In this document: positions 1-5,296 of the stretch, one piece after another | Numbering within the stretch: position 1 is the stretch's first letter | Layout: each line of letters opens with the position of its first letter | NCBI GenBank assembly: GCA_947177545.1 | Contig: CAMWVF010000108.1 | Span: 1-5,296, forward strand | Length of the DNA stretch: 5,296 nt | DNA from: an uncultured Clostridia bacterium | Lineage (GTDB): Bacteria; Bacillota; Clostridia; Oscillospirales; Ruminococcaceae | Reading direction: 5' to 3' | The notes under the pieces: model-generated | What the model was told of the DNA's origin: nothing | What the model saw: only the letters and a program-made list of their open reading frames with translations | Databases searched by the model: none | Position numbers and translations under genes: made by a program

Positions 1-1729
1 AAGGGTCAAGAGGCGTAACGAAAAGCGTACGGTTGCCTGTGAAAATAACCATGCCAGGCTTTGAACCTGCGGGCTTTTTCACAAGCTTTACCGGGACGTA
101 ATCCACGGGGACTTGTGAGGAATTTTTCGCCTTGCTGTGGAAAGCCGCAATCCTTGCCGCATACACTATAGTCTCGTCGGGGACGGCTTTCCCCTCGGCT
201 CTGATTATAACGTGAGAACCTGTTATATCCTTGGTGTGAAGCCATATATCGGTTTTGTCCGCAAGCTTTGTTGTCAGCATATCGTTCTGCTTGTTGTTCC
301 TGCCTATCAAAATCGTAAATCCCTCTGGAGACTTAAATTCCAGCGGCGGGTGAGCCTTTGGAGGCTTGCCTTTAAGCTTAGAGGAACGTATATATCCCTG
401 TTCCGCAAGCTCCAGCCGCAATTCGTTTACCTCGTCCTCACCCTTTGCGCGGGTCAAAGCGTCAAACACACTGTCGATATAGGAAAGTTCCTCCTCGCCC
501 TTGGCAATCTGCTCGGTGAGTATTTTTTCGGCAGTGTCAGCTTTGCGATACTCGGCATAATAATGCTGCATATTCTGCGACGGTGTAAGTCTTTTGTCCA
601 GCTTTATCTCAATTTGCGGGCAAGTCTCGTCGTAAAAATTTTCAACGACAACGCTGCCCATGCCCTTTTCAACACGATACAAATTTGCGGAAATCAAGTC
701 GCCGTAAAGTTTAAGTCTGTCACGTTCCGCGGAGACTTTAAGCTCCTCACGCTGATTGGCAAGACGTCTTGCAATCCTCTCGGAGGTGCTTTGCAAAAGC
801 CTGTACATATCCTGTGAACGCTGCTTCATGCGCGCAACGCTGTCCCGCTCGGTGTAGAAATAATCCAGAAGCTCGCAGGCAGAGTCGAATTCTTTTGTGT
901 CCATAAGTCCGCCGTACTGAAGTATCGGCATGAACGAAAAGTCCTTTAACATACCGTCCTTGTCCTTTACCACGGTATAGGTGCATTTGCCCTCGCTGCA
1001 CTCGCGGGCGGTCTGCTGTACCGCAAAAGTCAGACGTTCCAGAAGCTCGCCGTGCAGGTCGCTTTTTACAGCATCACTGCCCTGTGAGGCATAGTATACC
1101 CATTCTCTTGCGGCAACAGGCGAAATTCCCTCAAAAATTTTTATTAAAGTTTTGGACAAGTCTGCTTCTGGCAGCGACTCGGCAGCCTTTACAATATCCT
1201 CTGCCGTACAGCTTCGGAAATCCAGGCGGTCGTCCCTCGGAGGGCAGGAATAGGTCATGTTCGGCAAAACCATTCTTTCTCGGGACATTTCCGCGTCCAC
1301 ACGCTTTATGCTGTCGATTATTTTACCATCGGCGTTGATTATAACAAGGTTAGAGCATCGTCCCATAATTTCCGCAGCAATGGTAACTTTGACCATGTCG
1401 CCAAGCTCGTTCATTGCCTCAAAATCAAAATACAGAATACGCTCCAGACCGTCCTGCCGAATATCGAGAAGCCTGCCGTTGCCCAAATGCTTGCGCATGA
1501 GCATACAGAACATAGGAGGTACTTTAGGGTTCTCAATTGCTGCCTTTGTGATATTTACCCGCGCTGACCCTGCTGCCGCTGAAAAAAGCAGCTTTTCATT
1601 CCCACCACGTGTACGGAAGGTTATAACTATCTCCTCTCTCGATGGCTGGCTTATCTTATCGACCCTGCCACCGATAAGGATTCCCAGTTCTCTTTTAACG
1701 TTATTAAGAAATGCGCCGTCCAACGCCAT
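1..1729 (-). CDS. rqcH: RqcH / NFACT-family ribosome quality-control factor (often annotated fibronectin-binding protein), 3' end just outside the window
   Basis: An open frame of 576 codons that runs off the window edge after VTPLDP; B. subtilis RqcH is about 570 residues, so only a few residues are probably missing. RqcH binds the obstructed large ribosomal subunit and recruits tRNA-Ala to add C-terminal alanine tails that mark stalled chains for degradation; family members were earlier named fibronectin-binding proteins (FbpA). Domains visible in order: NFACT-N (about 1-165, with NPKVPPMFCMLMRKHL and EIMGRCSNLVI), a helix-hairpin-helix stretch (about 178-212, FEGISPVAARE), a two-armed coiled coil (about 281-440) broken by the linker with VENFYDE and QNMQHYYAEY, and NFACT-R (about 460-576, GRNNKQNDMLTTKLA, DIWLHTKDITGSHVIIR, KPGMVIFT). 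The Asp-Arg pair needed for tRNA binding in B. subtilis (D97/R98) appears here as E96/R97 in GLERI. Start: ATG, 7 bases after AAAGGAGG, which lies in the last codons of gene B. Confidence 0.96.
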   Translation of the reverse strand, partial: MALDGAFLNNVKRELGILIGGRVDKISQPSREEIVITFRTRGGNEKLLFSAAAGSARVNITKAAIENPKVPPMFCMLMRKHLGNGRLLDIRQDGLERILYFDFEAMNELGDMVKVTIAAEIMGRCSNLVIINADGKIIDSIKRVDAEMSRERMVLPNMTYSCPPRDDRLDFRSCTAEDIVKAAESLPEADLSKTLIKIFEGISPVAAREWVYYASQGSDAVKSDLHGELLERLTFAVQQTARECSEGKCTYTVVKDKDGMLKDFSFMPILQYGGLMDTKEFDSACELLDYFYTERDSVARMKQRSQDMYRLLQSTSERIARRLANQREELKVSAERDRLKLYGDLISANLYRVEKGMGSVVVENFYDETCPQIEIKLDKRLTPSQNMQHYYAEYRKADTAEKILTEQIAKGEEELSYIDSVFDALTRAKGEDEVNELRLELAEQGYIRSSKLKGKPPKAHPPLEFKSPEGFTILIGRNNKQNDMLTTKLADKTDIWLHTKDITGSHVIIRAEGKAVPDETIVYAARIAAFHSKAKNSSQVPVDYVPVKLVKKPAGSKPGMVIFTGNRTLFVTPLDP

Positions 1730-1744
1730 AATTAGTCCTCCTTT
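1730..1744 (-). promoter_or_regulatory. rqcH ribosome-binding site embedded in the end of gene B
   Basis: AAAGGAGG (1744-1737) lies 7 bases before the rqcH ATG and is made of the last sense codons of gene B (Leu-Lys-Glu-Asp). The TAA stop of gene B lies between it and the start, 2 bases before the ATG. This arrangement implies translational coupling: ribosomes finishing gene B end on top of the rqcH start region. It also fixes the rqcH start at this ATG. Confidence 0.85.
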
Positions 1745-2919
1745 AAAACATTAACACGCAAAGTCAATTTAAACGGTTCATAGTCAGAATTTCTTGTAAT
1801 TTCCGCGGACACCTCAAATTCCTGCTCGTCTATTTCCTCGGTGAATGAATTTTCAATACTACGTCCGCCATTGTATGTAACGTACTCGCCTATCTCAAAG
1901 GAAATCTCCTCAAATATCTTTTTCAGTTTTTTTCGTATGGCAAGGTCTATTTTTACATCGTCCGCAAGGTTCATTTCATCAAGAACCGCAAGAATGTCAA
2001 CGCTGCGGATATCCTCGGTCTCGACGACTTTTTCGTCGCTGAAACGCTCGTCCGCCTCGATAAAGAAGTCGTAAGGTTCTATAAAGGGCGCTTCCTCCTC
2101 GTCATCATCATTGCTTTTTCTGTTAAAAAAGTCTTTCAGCATATGCTTGTCCTCCTTTTCAAAAATAATATATACGGCAGTAAAGCCTATCCACATATTA
2201 ACAGTATTTAACAGCCAACTAAAAATTACAGTTATAATATTGCTTGAATTACCAAAAACAGCATTATAATCTTCAAGTGTACCCGAATACGAATTATTTA
2301 TCGGCATTAAAAACAAATAAACCGCACTAAGCGCAATTATTATAATATCTGAGACAAGAAAAATGTAAAAATATTTGCCGCCGAGCCTGAAAGAGCCTGT
2401 TACAATATCACTTAACCGATTTTCGGGATTTTTTGCGTACACATAAGGAGCAGGCTGAAGAAGTATACATATTCCCGCCGTTATTATTAACATCAGTATA
2501 ACGGCTATCGTTCCCCCTCCGCCTAAAGAGAGCGACTCTATAAACGTGTAAAAAACTAACAGAATGATTATAAAAATCATATCAATATATCTGACAGCAA
2601 CTGACTTAAAAAGCTTCACGGGACTGCGGTAAAACTTAAAAATATACGAAATACGCGTCTTTTTGCCGCTAACACGGCAAAATAAAAAGTCATACAGTCC
2701 GATATAAAAAGGAGACACCATAATAATTGTAATTAACGAAAAAACAATGCTGTAGACATTGATAGGCTTGATAAACATTTGAAATCTGATTGAAAAAGGC
2801 ATATTCGTCTGCATAAAACGCTCCGCAAAATCACTTATTTTTGACAGAATTACCAATGCCGCAGAAGCGATAAATATCGGCAAAAAAGCCTTTGTGAATG
2901 ATTTTTTTATTTTCTCCAT
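1732..2919 (-). CDS. membrane protein B: six-helix DUF975-like protein fused to an acidic cytoplasmic domain
   Basis: A 395-residue paralogue of membrane protein A. It shares the start MEKIKKSFTK, six hydrophobic segments (near 11-28, 54-80, 107-130, 136-160, 183-204, 228-253), the loop FKFYRSP (95-100 region) and the post-helix-4 motif YVYAKNPENRLSDIVTGS. Identity elsewhere is low. Unlike A it continues past the last helix into about 135 soluble residues. These begin FEKEDKHMLKDFFNRKSN, then have a run of D and E (271-276), a likely helix (about 303-340, including AIRKKLKKIFEEI) and probable beta strands near the end (EFEVSAEITR, FKLTLRVNVL). With six helices and a basic N-terminus this domain should face the cytoplasm. 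I do not recognise it. A strong internal ribosome-binding site precedes M260 in frame, so the domain may also be made alone or may derive from a separate gene. ATG start with AAAGGAG 7 bases upstream. The stop lies 2 bases before rqcH. Confidence 0.86.
   Translation of the reverse strand: MEKIKKSFTKAFLPIFIASAALVILSKISDFAERFMQTNMPFSIRFQMFIKPINVYSIVFSLITIIMVSPFYIGLYDFLFCRVSGKKTRISYIFKFYRSPVKLFKSVAVRYIDMIFIIILLVFYTFIESLSLGGGGTIAVILMLIITAGICILLQPAPYVYAKNPENRLSDIVTGSFRLGGKYFYIFLVSDIIIIALSAVYLFLMPINNSYSGTLEDYNAVFGNSSNIITVIFSWLLNTVNMWIGFTAVYIIFEKEDKHMLKDFFNRKSNDDDEEEAPFIEPYDFFIEADERFSDEKVVETEDIRSVDILAVLDEMNLADDVKIDLAIRKKLKKIFEEISFEIGEYVTYNGGRSIENSFTEEIDEQEFEVSAEITRNSDYEPFKLTLRVNVLKED
2140..2159 (-). 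promoter_or_regulatory. internal Shine-Dalgarno and in-frame ATG within gene B
   Basis: On the minus strand AAAAGGAGG (2159-2151) is followed after 8 bases by ATG (2142-2140), in the same frame as gene B and at codon 260. Initiation here would give a 136-residue soluble acidic protein beginning MLKDFFNRK. The site sits precisely at the end of the sixth membrane helix. Strength and spacing match the real start sites of the neighbouring genes, and the core AAGGAGGAC is identical to that before rqcH. It could be a coincidence of the Lys-Glu-Asp codons, so use in the cell is inferred, not shown. Confidence 0.5.
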
Positions 2920-2940
2920 AACAATTCTCCTTTATCATAA
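2891..2940 (-). repeat. start-region repeat, copy 2 (before and into membrane protein B)
   Basis: The second copy of the 50-base segment, covering the AAAGGAG site (2933-2927), the ATG start and the first nine codons of gene B. The TTATGA at its upstream edge is the end of rlmA in copy 1 but untranslated spacer here, because gene A already stops at 2943-2941. This fits a duplication whose unit began at the very end of rlmA. Confidence 0.9.
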
Positions 2941-3822
2941 TCAATTGTCGGTTTCATCTTCGTTGGTGTCATTTTCGGCAGGCGTATTTTGAGTATAGGC
3001 ATAATCCATATTGTACGGTTCGCCCCCCTTTTCCTTGGACTTATCCACAGCCTTTTTCACAATTTTTATAGTAAGACCTTTAAGTTCGCCTCCAATCACT
3101 GCCGCGAAAATTGTTACGCATATCCAATTTATTACCGTATTTGGAATAAAATCAAAATAACTCCACATATTTTCGGGAACTATTTTGTCATAGATCCAAC
3201 CCAAAGCGTTATTGAAAAGTACGATCAGAATAGCAAAAATACTACAGCAAAGAGACTTTACGTAAATACTTTCTATACTGTCGTCGGGATTTGAAGCATA
3301 TGAATAAGTCCAAAAATACAATGAAACCACAGCTACAATTCCAACCAAGGCAAACGCTGCCGCAAACATGATGAGAAGCAAAAAGGTAAAAATAGATGTA
3401 CTGCTTGGGTCTAAAAGCGTTGCTGTATTCGCCAATGTCATAGAAATTTTATACACTGCGTTTGAAATAATTACAGCAGACACAGAAAGCAGGATGCGTT
3501 TGGGACTGCGGTAAAAATAGAAGATCCTGCCAAAACTTGTTTTCTCATTTTTCAGTCTTGCAAAGCAAAGACTGTATACACCACATAAAAATGGCATTTC
3601 AATCAAATAAGTTACAAGATTTATCCCCATATTCCAAAGATTGCGGACGTCAAAATTTGCTTTTAAATATTGAGAAGCTGTTACTATCTCACCACGTTTG
3701 GGGAGCGCGCCGTCAAGATAGATATATAACGGTATTTTTGCACACTCAAAAGCCGCGATAATAACATTTGCAATAAGCAAAATAAGAAAAGTTTTTGTGA
3801 ACGATTTTTTGATTTTCTCCAC
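2941..3822 (-). CDS. membrane protein A: six-helix integral membrane protein, DUF975-like, GTG start
   Basis: A 293-residue integral membrane protein with a lysine-rich start (MEKIKKSFTK) and about six hydrophobic segments near residues 11-35, 63-88, 108-130, 143-176, 190-212 and 222-245. It ends in a charged tail rich in D, E and N. An even number of helices with a basic N-terminus predicts both ends in the cytoplasm. Between helices 2 and 3 it carries FYFYRSP, and after helix 4 it has YSYASNPDDSIESIYVKS. A tyrosine/Ala/Asn-Pro motif followed by a helix ending in serine at this position is typical of the DUF975 family, so I infer a distant member; no biochemical function is established for that family. 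The start is GTG, supported by AAAGGAG 7 bases upstream and by its exact alignment with the ATG of the paralogue downstream. It begins 15 bases after rlmA and ends 21 bases before gene B. It is more AT-rich than its flanks. Confidence 0.85.
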   Translation of the reverse strand: MEKIKKSFTKTFLILLIANVIIAAFECAKIPLYIYLDGALPKRGEIVTASQYLKANFDVRNLWNMGINLVTYLIEMPFLCGVYSLCFARLKNEKTSFGRIFYFYRSPKRILLSVSAVIISNAVYKISMTLANTATLLDPSSTSIFTFLLLIMFAAAFALVGIVAVVSLYFWTYSYASNPDDSIESIYVKSLCCSIFAILIVLFNNALGWIYDKIVPENMWSYFDFIPNTVINWICVTIFAAVIGGELKGLTIKIVKKAVDKSKEKGGEPYNMDYAYTQNTPAENDTNEDETDN

Positions 3823-3843
3823 AACAATTCTCCTTTATCATAA
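3794..3843 (-). repeat. start-region repeat, copy 1 (before and into membrane protein A)
   Basis: A 50-base segment that includes the last bases and TGA stop of rlmA, the AAAGGAG site (3836-3830), the GTG start and the first nine codons of gene A. It matches copy 2 at 2891-2940 at 47 of 50 positions by my hand alignment. The mismatches are G/A in the start codon, C/A in codon 4 and G/A in codon 7 (within Lys/Ser codons), so the encoded residues are the same. Confidence 0.9.
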
Positions 3844-4656
3844 TTTTTTGTATGTAAGCATTTCAAACCCTATTTCAGTTGTAAGGCTTTCAATCTTAAC
3901 AAGCCGCTGTTGATTTTCCTCCGAGGTTTTGTAAAAATACGGGGTCATGGAAAAGAGAGATATTATGTCCTCATTGCAGGATATGTCTATGTTTCCGCAT
4001 ATTGTGTCCCGCTTTATAAGCTCGAAACCGGACAGGTCAAAACTCTTTACATCATTTTGGTACGGCTCGTCGTATACGGCACATTTCAACTGCCACAAAT
4101 GCCGCTCCGATGGTATGACCATTATCATTGTGACTTCCCTTTTTAGGACACGCTGAAATTCTTCTCCGCAGTAGGGTGCGAAAAGCGTTGTTAAAATATC
4201 ACAGCTTTCCGTTTCGATTGGCAGGCGAAAGACGCTCGCCACCGCAAACAATGCCGATTTTGTACGCCTTGCGGCATATTCGGCGGCACACTTGGATATG
4301 TCTATACCAACAATTTCCGAGGCAATTCCCGAAACCGCTTCCCCTATCTTCTCGGTATAGTAGCCCTCCCCGCAGCCTGCGTCAAGTATTTTGCACCCCG
4401 CAAAAGCATGCTCCTTGACGCTGTTCTGCAAGGTCTTGGCGAGAATTTCATAGTACCCCTTATCCAGAAAAGACTTCCTTGCCTGCACCATAAGCTTGTT
4501 ATCCCCAGGGAGCTTGGTTTTCATTTGATTGGACAGCAAAAGATTTACATATCCGCTTTTCGCCTTATCGTAGCAATGGTGGTTCGGACAGATAAATGAC
4601 CTGCCCTCGTCGGTAAGTTTTTCTCCGCATTTCGGACAGCGCAGCATAATAAACAT
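3838..4656 (-). CDS. rlmA: RlmA-family 23S rRNA (guanine-N1)-methyltransferase
   Basis: A 272-residue cytoplasmic S-adenosylmethionine-dependent methyltransferase, the usual length for RlmA. The N-terminus is the family's zinc ribbon: C7, C10, C23 and H27 (CPKC, then CPNHH), followed by YDKAKSGYVNLL, which closely matches E. coli RlmA. Next comes PGDNKLMVQARKSFLDKGYY (residues 50-69), also characteristic. The SAM-binding motif I is LDAGCGEGYY (91-100), with an acidic GIDIS strand (117-121) after it; FAPYCGEEFQRVLK and RHLWQLK correspond to the family's later motifs. Known members methylate G745 (RlmA-I, mostly Gram-negative) or G748 (RlmA-II/TlrB, Gram-positive) in helix 35 of 23S rRNA beside the peptide exit tunnel. 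If the host is a Firmicute, G748 is more likely, but the sequence does not prove this. The first ATG is chosen over M4 because AAGGAG lies 7 bases before it. One oddity: the common KPGG turn is KREV here. Confidence 0.93.
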   Translation of the reverse strand: MFIMLRCPKCGEKLTDEGRSFICPNHHCYDKAKSGYVNLLLSNQMKTKLPGDNKLMVQARKSFLDKGYYEILAKTLQNSVKEHAFAGCKILDAGCGEGYYTEKIGEAVSGIASEIVGIDISKCAAEYAARRTKSALFAVASVFRLPIETESCDILTTLFAPYCGEEFQRVLKREVTMIMVIPSERHLWQLKCAVYDEPYQNDVKSFDLSGFELIKRDTICGNIDISCNEDIISLFSMTPYFYKTSEENQQRLVKIESLTTEIGFEMLTYKKL

Positions 4657-4670
4657 GGCGATACTCCTTA
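4657..4670 (-). promoter_or_regulatory. rlmA ribosome-binding site overlapping the Nif3 stop codon
   Basis: TAAGGAG (4670-4664) combines the TAA stop of the Nif3-like gene with an AAGGAG Shine-Dalgarno, 7 bases before the ATG at 4656. It decides the start in favour of the first Met rather than M4 (MLRCPKC), whose spacing from it would be 16 bases. The overlap suggests coupled translation of the two genes. Confidence 0.8.
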
Positions 4671-5296
4671 CATGATGTAGTCAACAGGGTCTTTGTCGGA
4701 CTTAGCTTGGACAAGCTCCACTCCCGATAAAAGTTCCCTGAAACGTTTTATAAGGTATGGGATTACAATATCCTCGGTATGGAAATGTCCGCAGTCGTAA
4801 AGAGCAATACCCGAGTTTCGGGCGGTTATCCATTGGTCATGTTTAACGTCCCCCGTAATATATGCGTCCACACCCTGTTTAATGGTGAGTGGTAGATTTC
4901 CTCCCGCACCGCCCGAACAGAAAGCAATTTTTTTGACCGTCCTGCCGCTGTTTGTATAGCGGACAACTTTATTGCCAAAAATATCCTTTAGAAGAATACC
5001 CAGCTTATCGGGCATTATCTCGTTCCCAACAGAGCAGACCCAGCCGTAACCCCGTCCGTCGTGGTGTATGGGTTCAAGGACGGCTTGTTTTTTCAGCTTC
5101 AGAGCAGGATTCAGCATATCGAAAATAATGTCGTTTATGCCGCCGTCCGCCATATCAAGGGGCGAATGAAAACAAATGCAGGCTATGCCGTGCTTTAAGG
5201 CAAGACAGGCGGGGTTGCTGTCGTCAAGGGTGTACAGCGGGTGGAAAATTACGGGGTGGTGCGCAACTATCACCTCAGCGCCTATTTCTATAGCCT
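4668..5296 (-). CDS. Nif3-like dinuclear metal-centre protein (DUF34 / NIF3 family), 5' end outside the window
   Basis: The reading frame is open to the window edge, so about 60 N-terminal residues are probably missing; 209 codons plus stop are visible. The GTG at 5273 is an internal valine codon, not the start, because the frame upstream of it reads AIEIGAE, normal family sequence before the metal-binding HHP. Family landmarks in order, numbered from the first complete visible codon: the HHP pair (residues 12-13), HSPLD in place of the usual HTNLD (43-47) followed by GGIND, a glycine-rich CSGGAGGN (126-133), AYITGDVKHD, and GHFHTE near the C-terminus. Together the His, Asp and Glu residues form the two-metal site known in E. 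coli YbgI. The estimated full length near 265 residues fits the short form without the inserted domain of Bacillus YqfO. The biochemical role of the family is unsettled; 'GTP cyclohydrolase 1 type 2' labels should be treated with caution. Its TAA stop overlaps the ribosome-binding site of the next gene. Confidence 0.93.
   Translation of the reverse strand, partial: AIEIGAEVIVAHHPVIFHPLYTLDDSNPACLALKHGIACICFHSPLDMADGGINDIIFDMLNPALKLKKQAVLEPIHHDGRGYGWVCSVGNEIMPDKLGILLKDIFGNKVVRYTNSGRTVKKIAFCSGGAGGNLPLTIKQGVDAYITGDVKHDQWITARNSGIALYDCGHFHTEDIVIPYLIKRFRELLSGVELVQAKSDKDPVDYIM

Noticed and set aside
137..817. A 226-codon plus-strand open frame opposite rqcH
   Set aside because: It is antisense to a clear NFACT domain, its product is a Cys/Arg/Leu-rich mixture without recognisable motifs, and no good ribosome-binding site precedes it. 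It is a shadow of rqcH codon usage.
1..1729. A cell-surface fibronectin-binding adhesin
   Set aside because: There is no signal peptide, anchor or repeat. The full NFACT-N, HhH, coiled-coil and NFACT-R order identifies a cytoplasmic ribosome-associated factor; the adhesin label is historical.
1257..1754. A 165-codon plus-strand open frame opposite the start of rqcH
   Set aside because: It is antisense to the well-conserved NFACT-N region, rich in Ser, Ile and Arg in the manner of shadow frames, and has no domain signature.
3837..3866. A promoter-like pair on the minus strand before gene A (TTGAAA, 18 bases, TATGAT)
   Set aside because: Transcription would start about 7 bases after the -10 box, inside or past the AAAGGAG site, so the message would lose its ribosome-binding site. 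The -10 is inside the repeated leader, and no matching -35 occurs before gene B. Read-through from upstream is more likely.
3684..3866. A short minus-strand frame of 60 codons overlapping the rlmA/gene A junction
   Set aside because: It overlaps both genes in another frame, and its sequence is an out-of-frame reading of gene A's first codons. The paralogue start and the Shine-Dalgarno support the gene A frame.
5251..5273. GTG at 5273 as the start of the Nif3-like gene
   Set aside because: The frame continues upstream with normal family sequence (AIEIGAE before VIVAHHP), and no Shine-Dalgarno lies before the GTG. The true start is beyond the window.

Overview
All the genes in this window lie on the minus strand, so the window reads from its high-numbered end down. 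It holds five tightly packed genes that look like one operon, or a contiguous part of one: a Nif3-like metal protein (5' end outside the window), an RlmA-family 23S rRNA guanine-N1 methyltransferase, two paralogous six-helix membrane proteins, and the ribosome quality-control factor RqcH (NFACT family; the last few codons run off the low-numbered end). The gaps between genes are 11, 15, 21 and 2 bases. Every start visible in the window has a strong Shine-Dalgarno sequence 7 bases upstream. No gap is large enough for a promoter plus terminator, and no RNA gene, CRISPR array or insertion sequence is visible.

The organism is most likely a Firmicute of the Clostridia. The reasons are the strong AAAGGAG(G) ribosome-binding sites, an RqcH of the Bacillus/Clostridium type, a short Nif3 without the inserted domain of Bacillus YqfO, and membrane proteins resembling the DUF975 family that is common in Clostridia. 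This is an inference from gene content. The genus cannot be read from the sequence.

Region by region: 5296-4668 is Nif3-like; 4656-3838 is RlmA-like; 3822-2941 is membrane protein A (293 aa, GTG start); 2919-1732 is membrane protein B (395 aa, ATG start), which is A's paralogue plus an acidic soluble C-terminal domain of about 135 residues; 1729-1 is RqcH. The two membrane-protein genes are visibly more AT-rich than their flanks and look like a tandem duplication. A 50-base segment covering the ribosome-binding site and first codons is repeated before and into both genes with only three mismatches.

The most interesting signal lies inside gene B. Exactly where the last membrane helix gives way to the acidic domain, the coding sequence contains a near-perfect Shine-Dalgarno sequence 8 bases before an in-frame ATG. 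This suggests either a gene fusion that kept the old start site of a formerly separate soluble protein, or a gene that makes both a membrane-anchored and a free form of that domain. RlmA and RqcH both act on the large ribosomal subunit. Whether the membrane pair has any link to that work is open; co-location alone is weak evidence.
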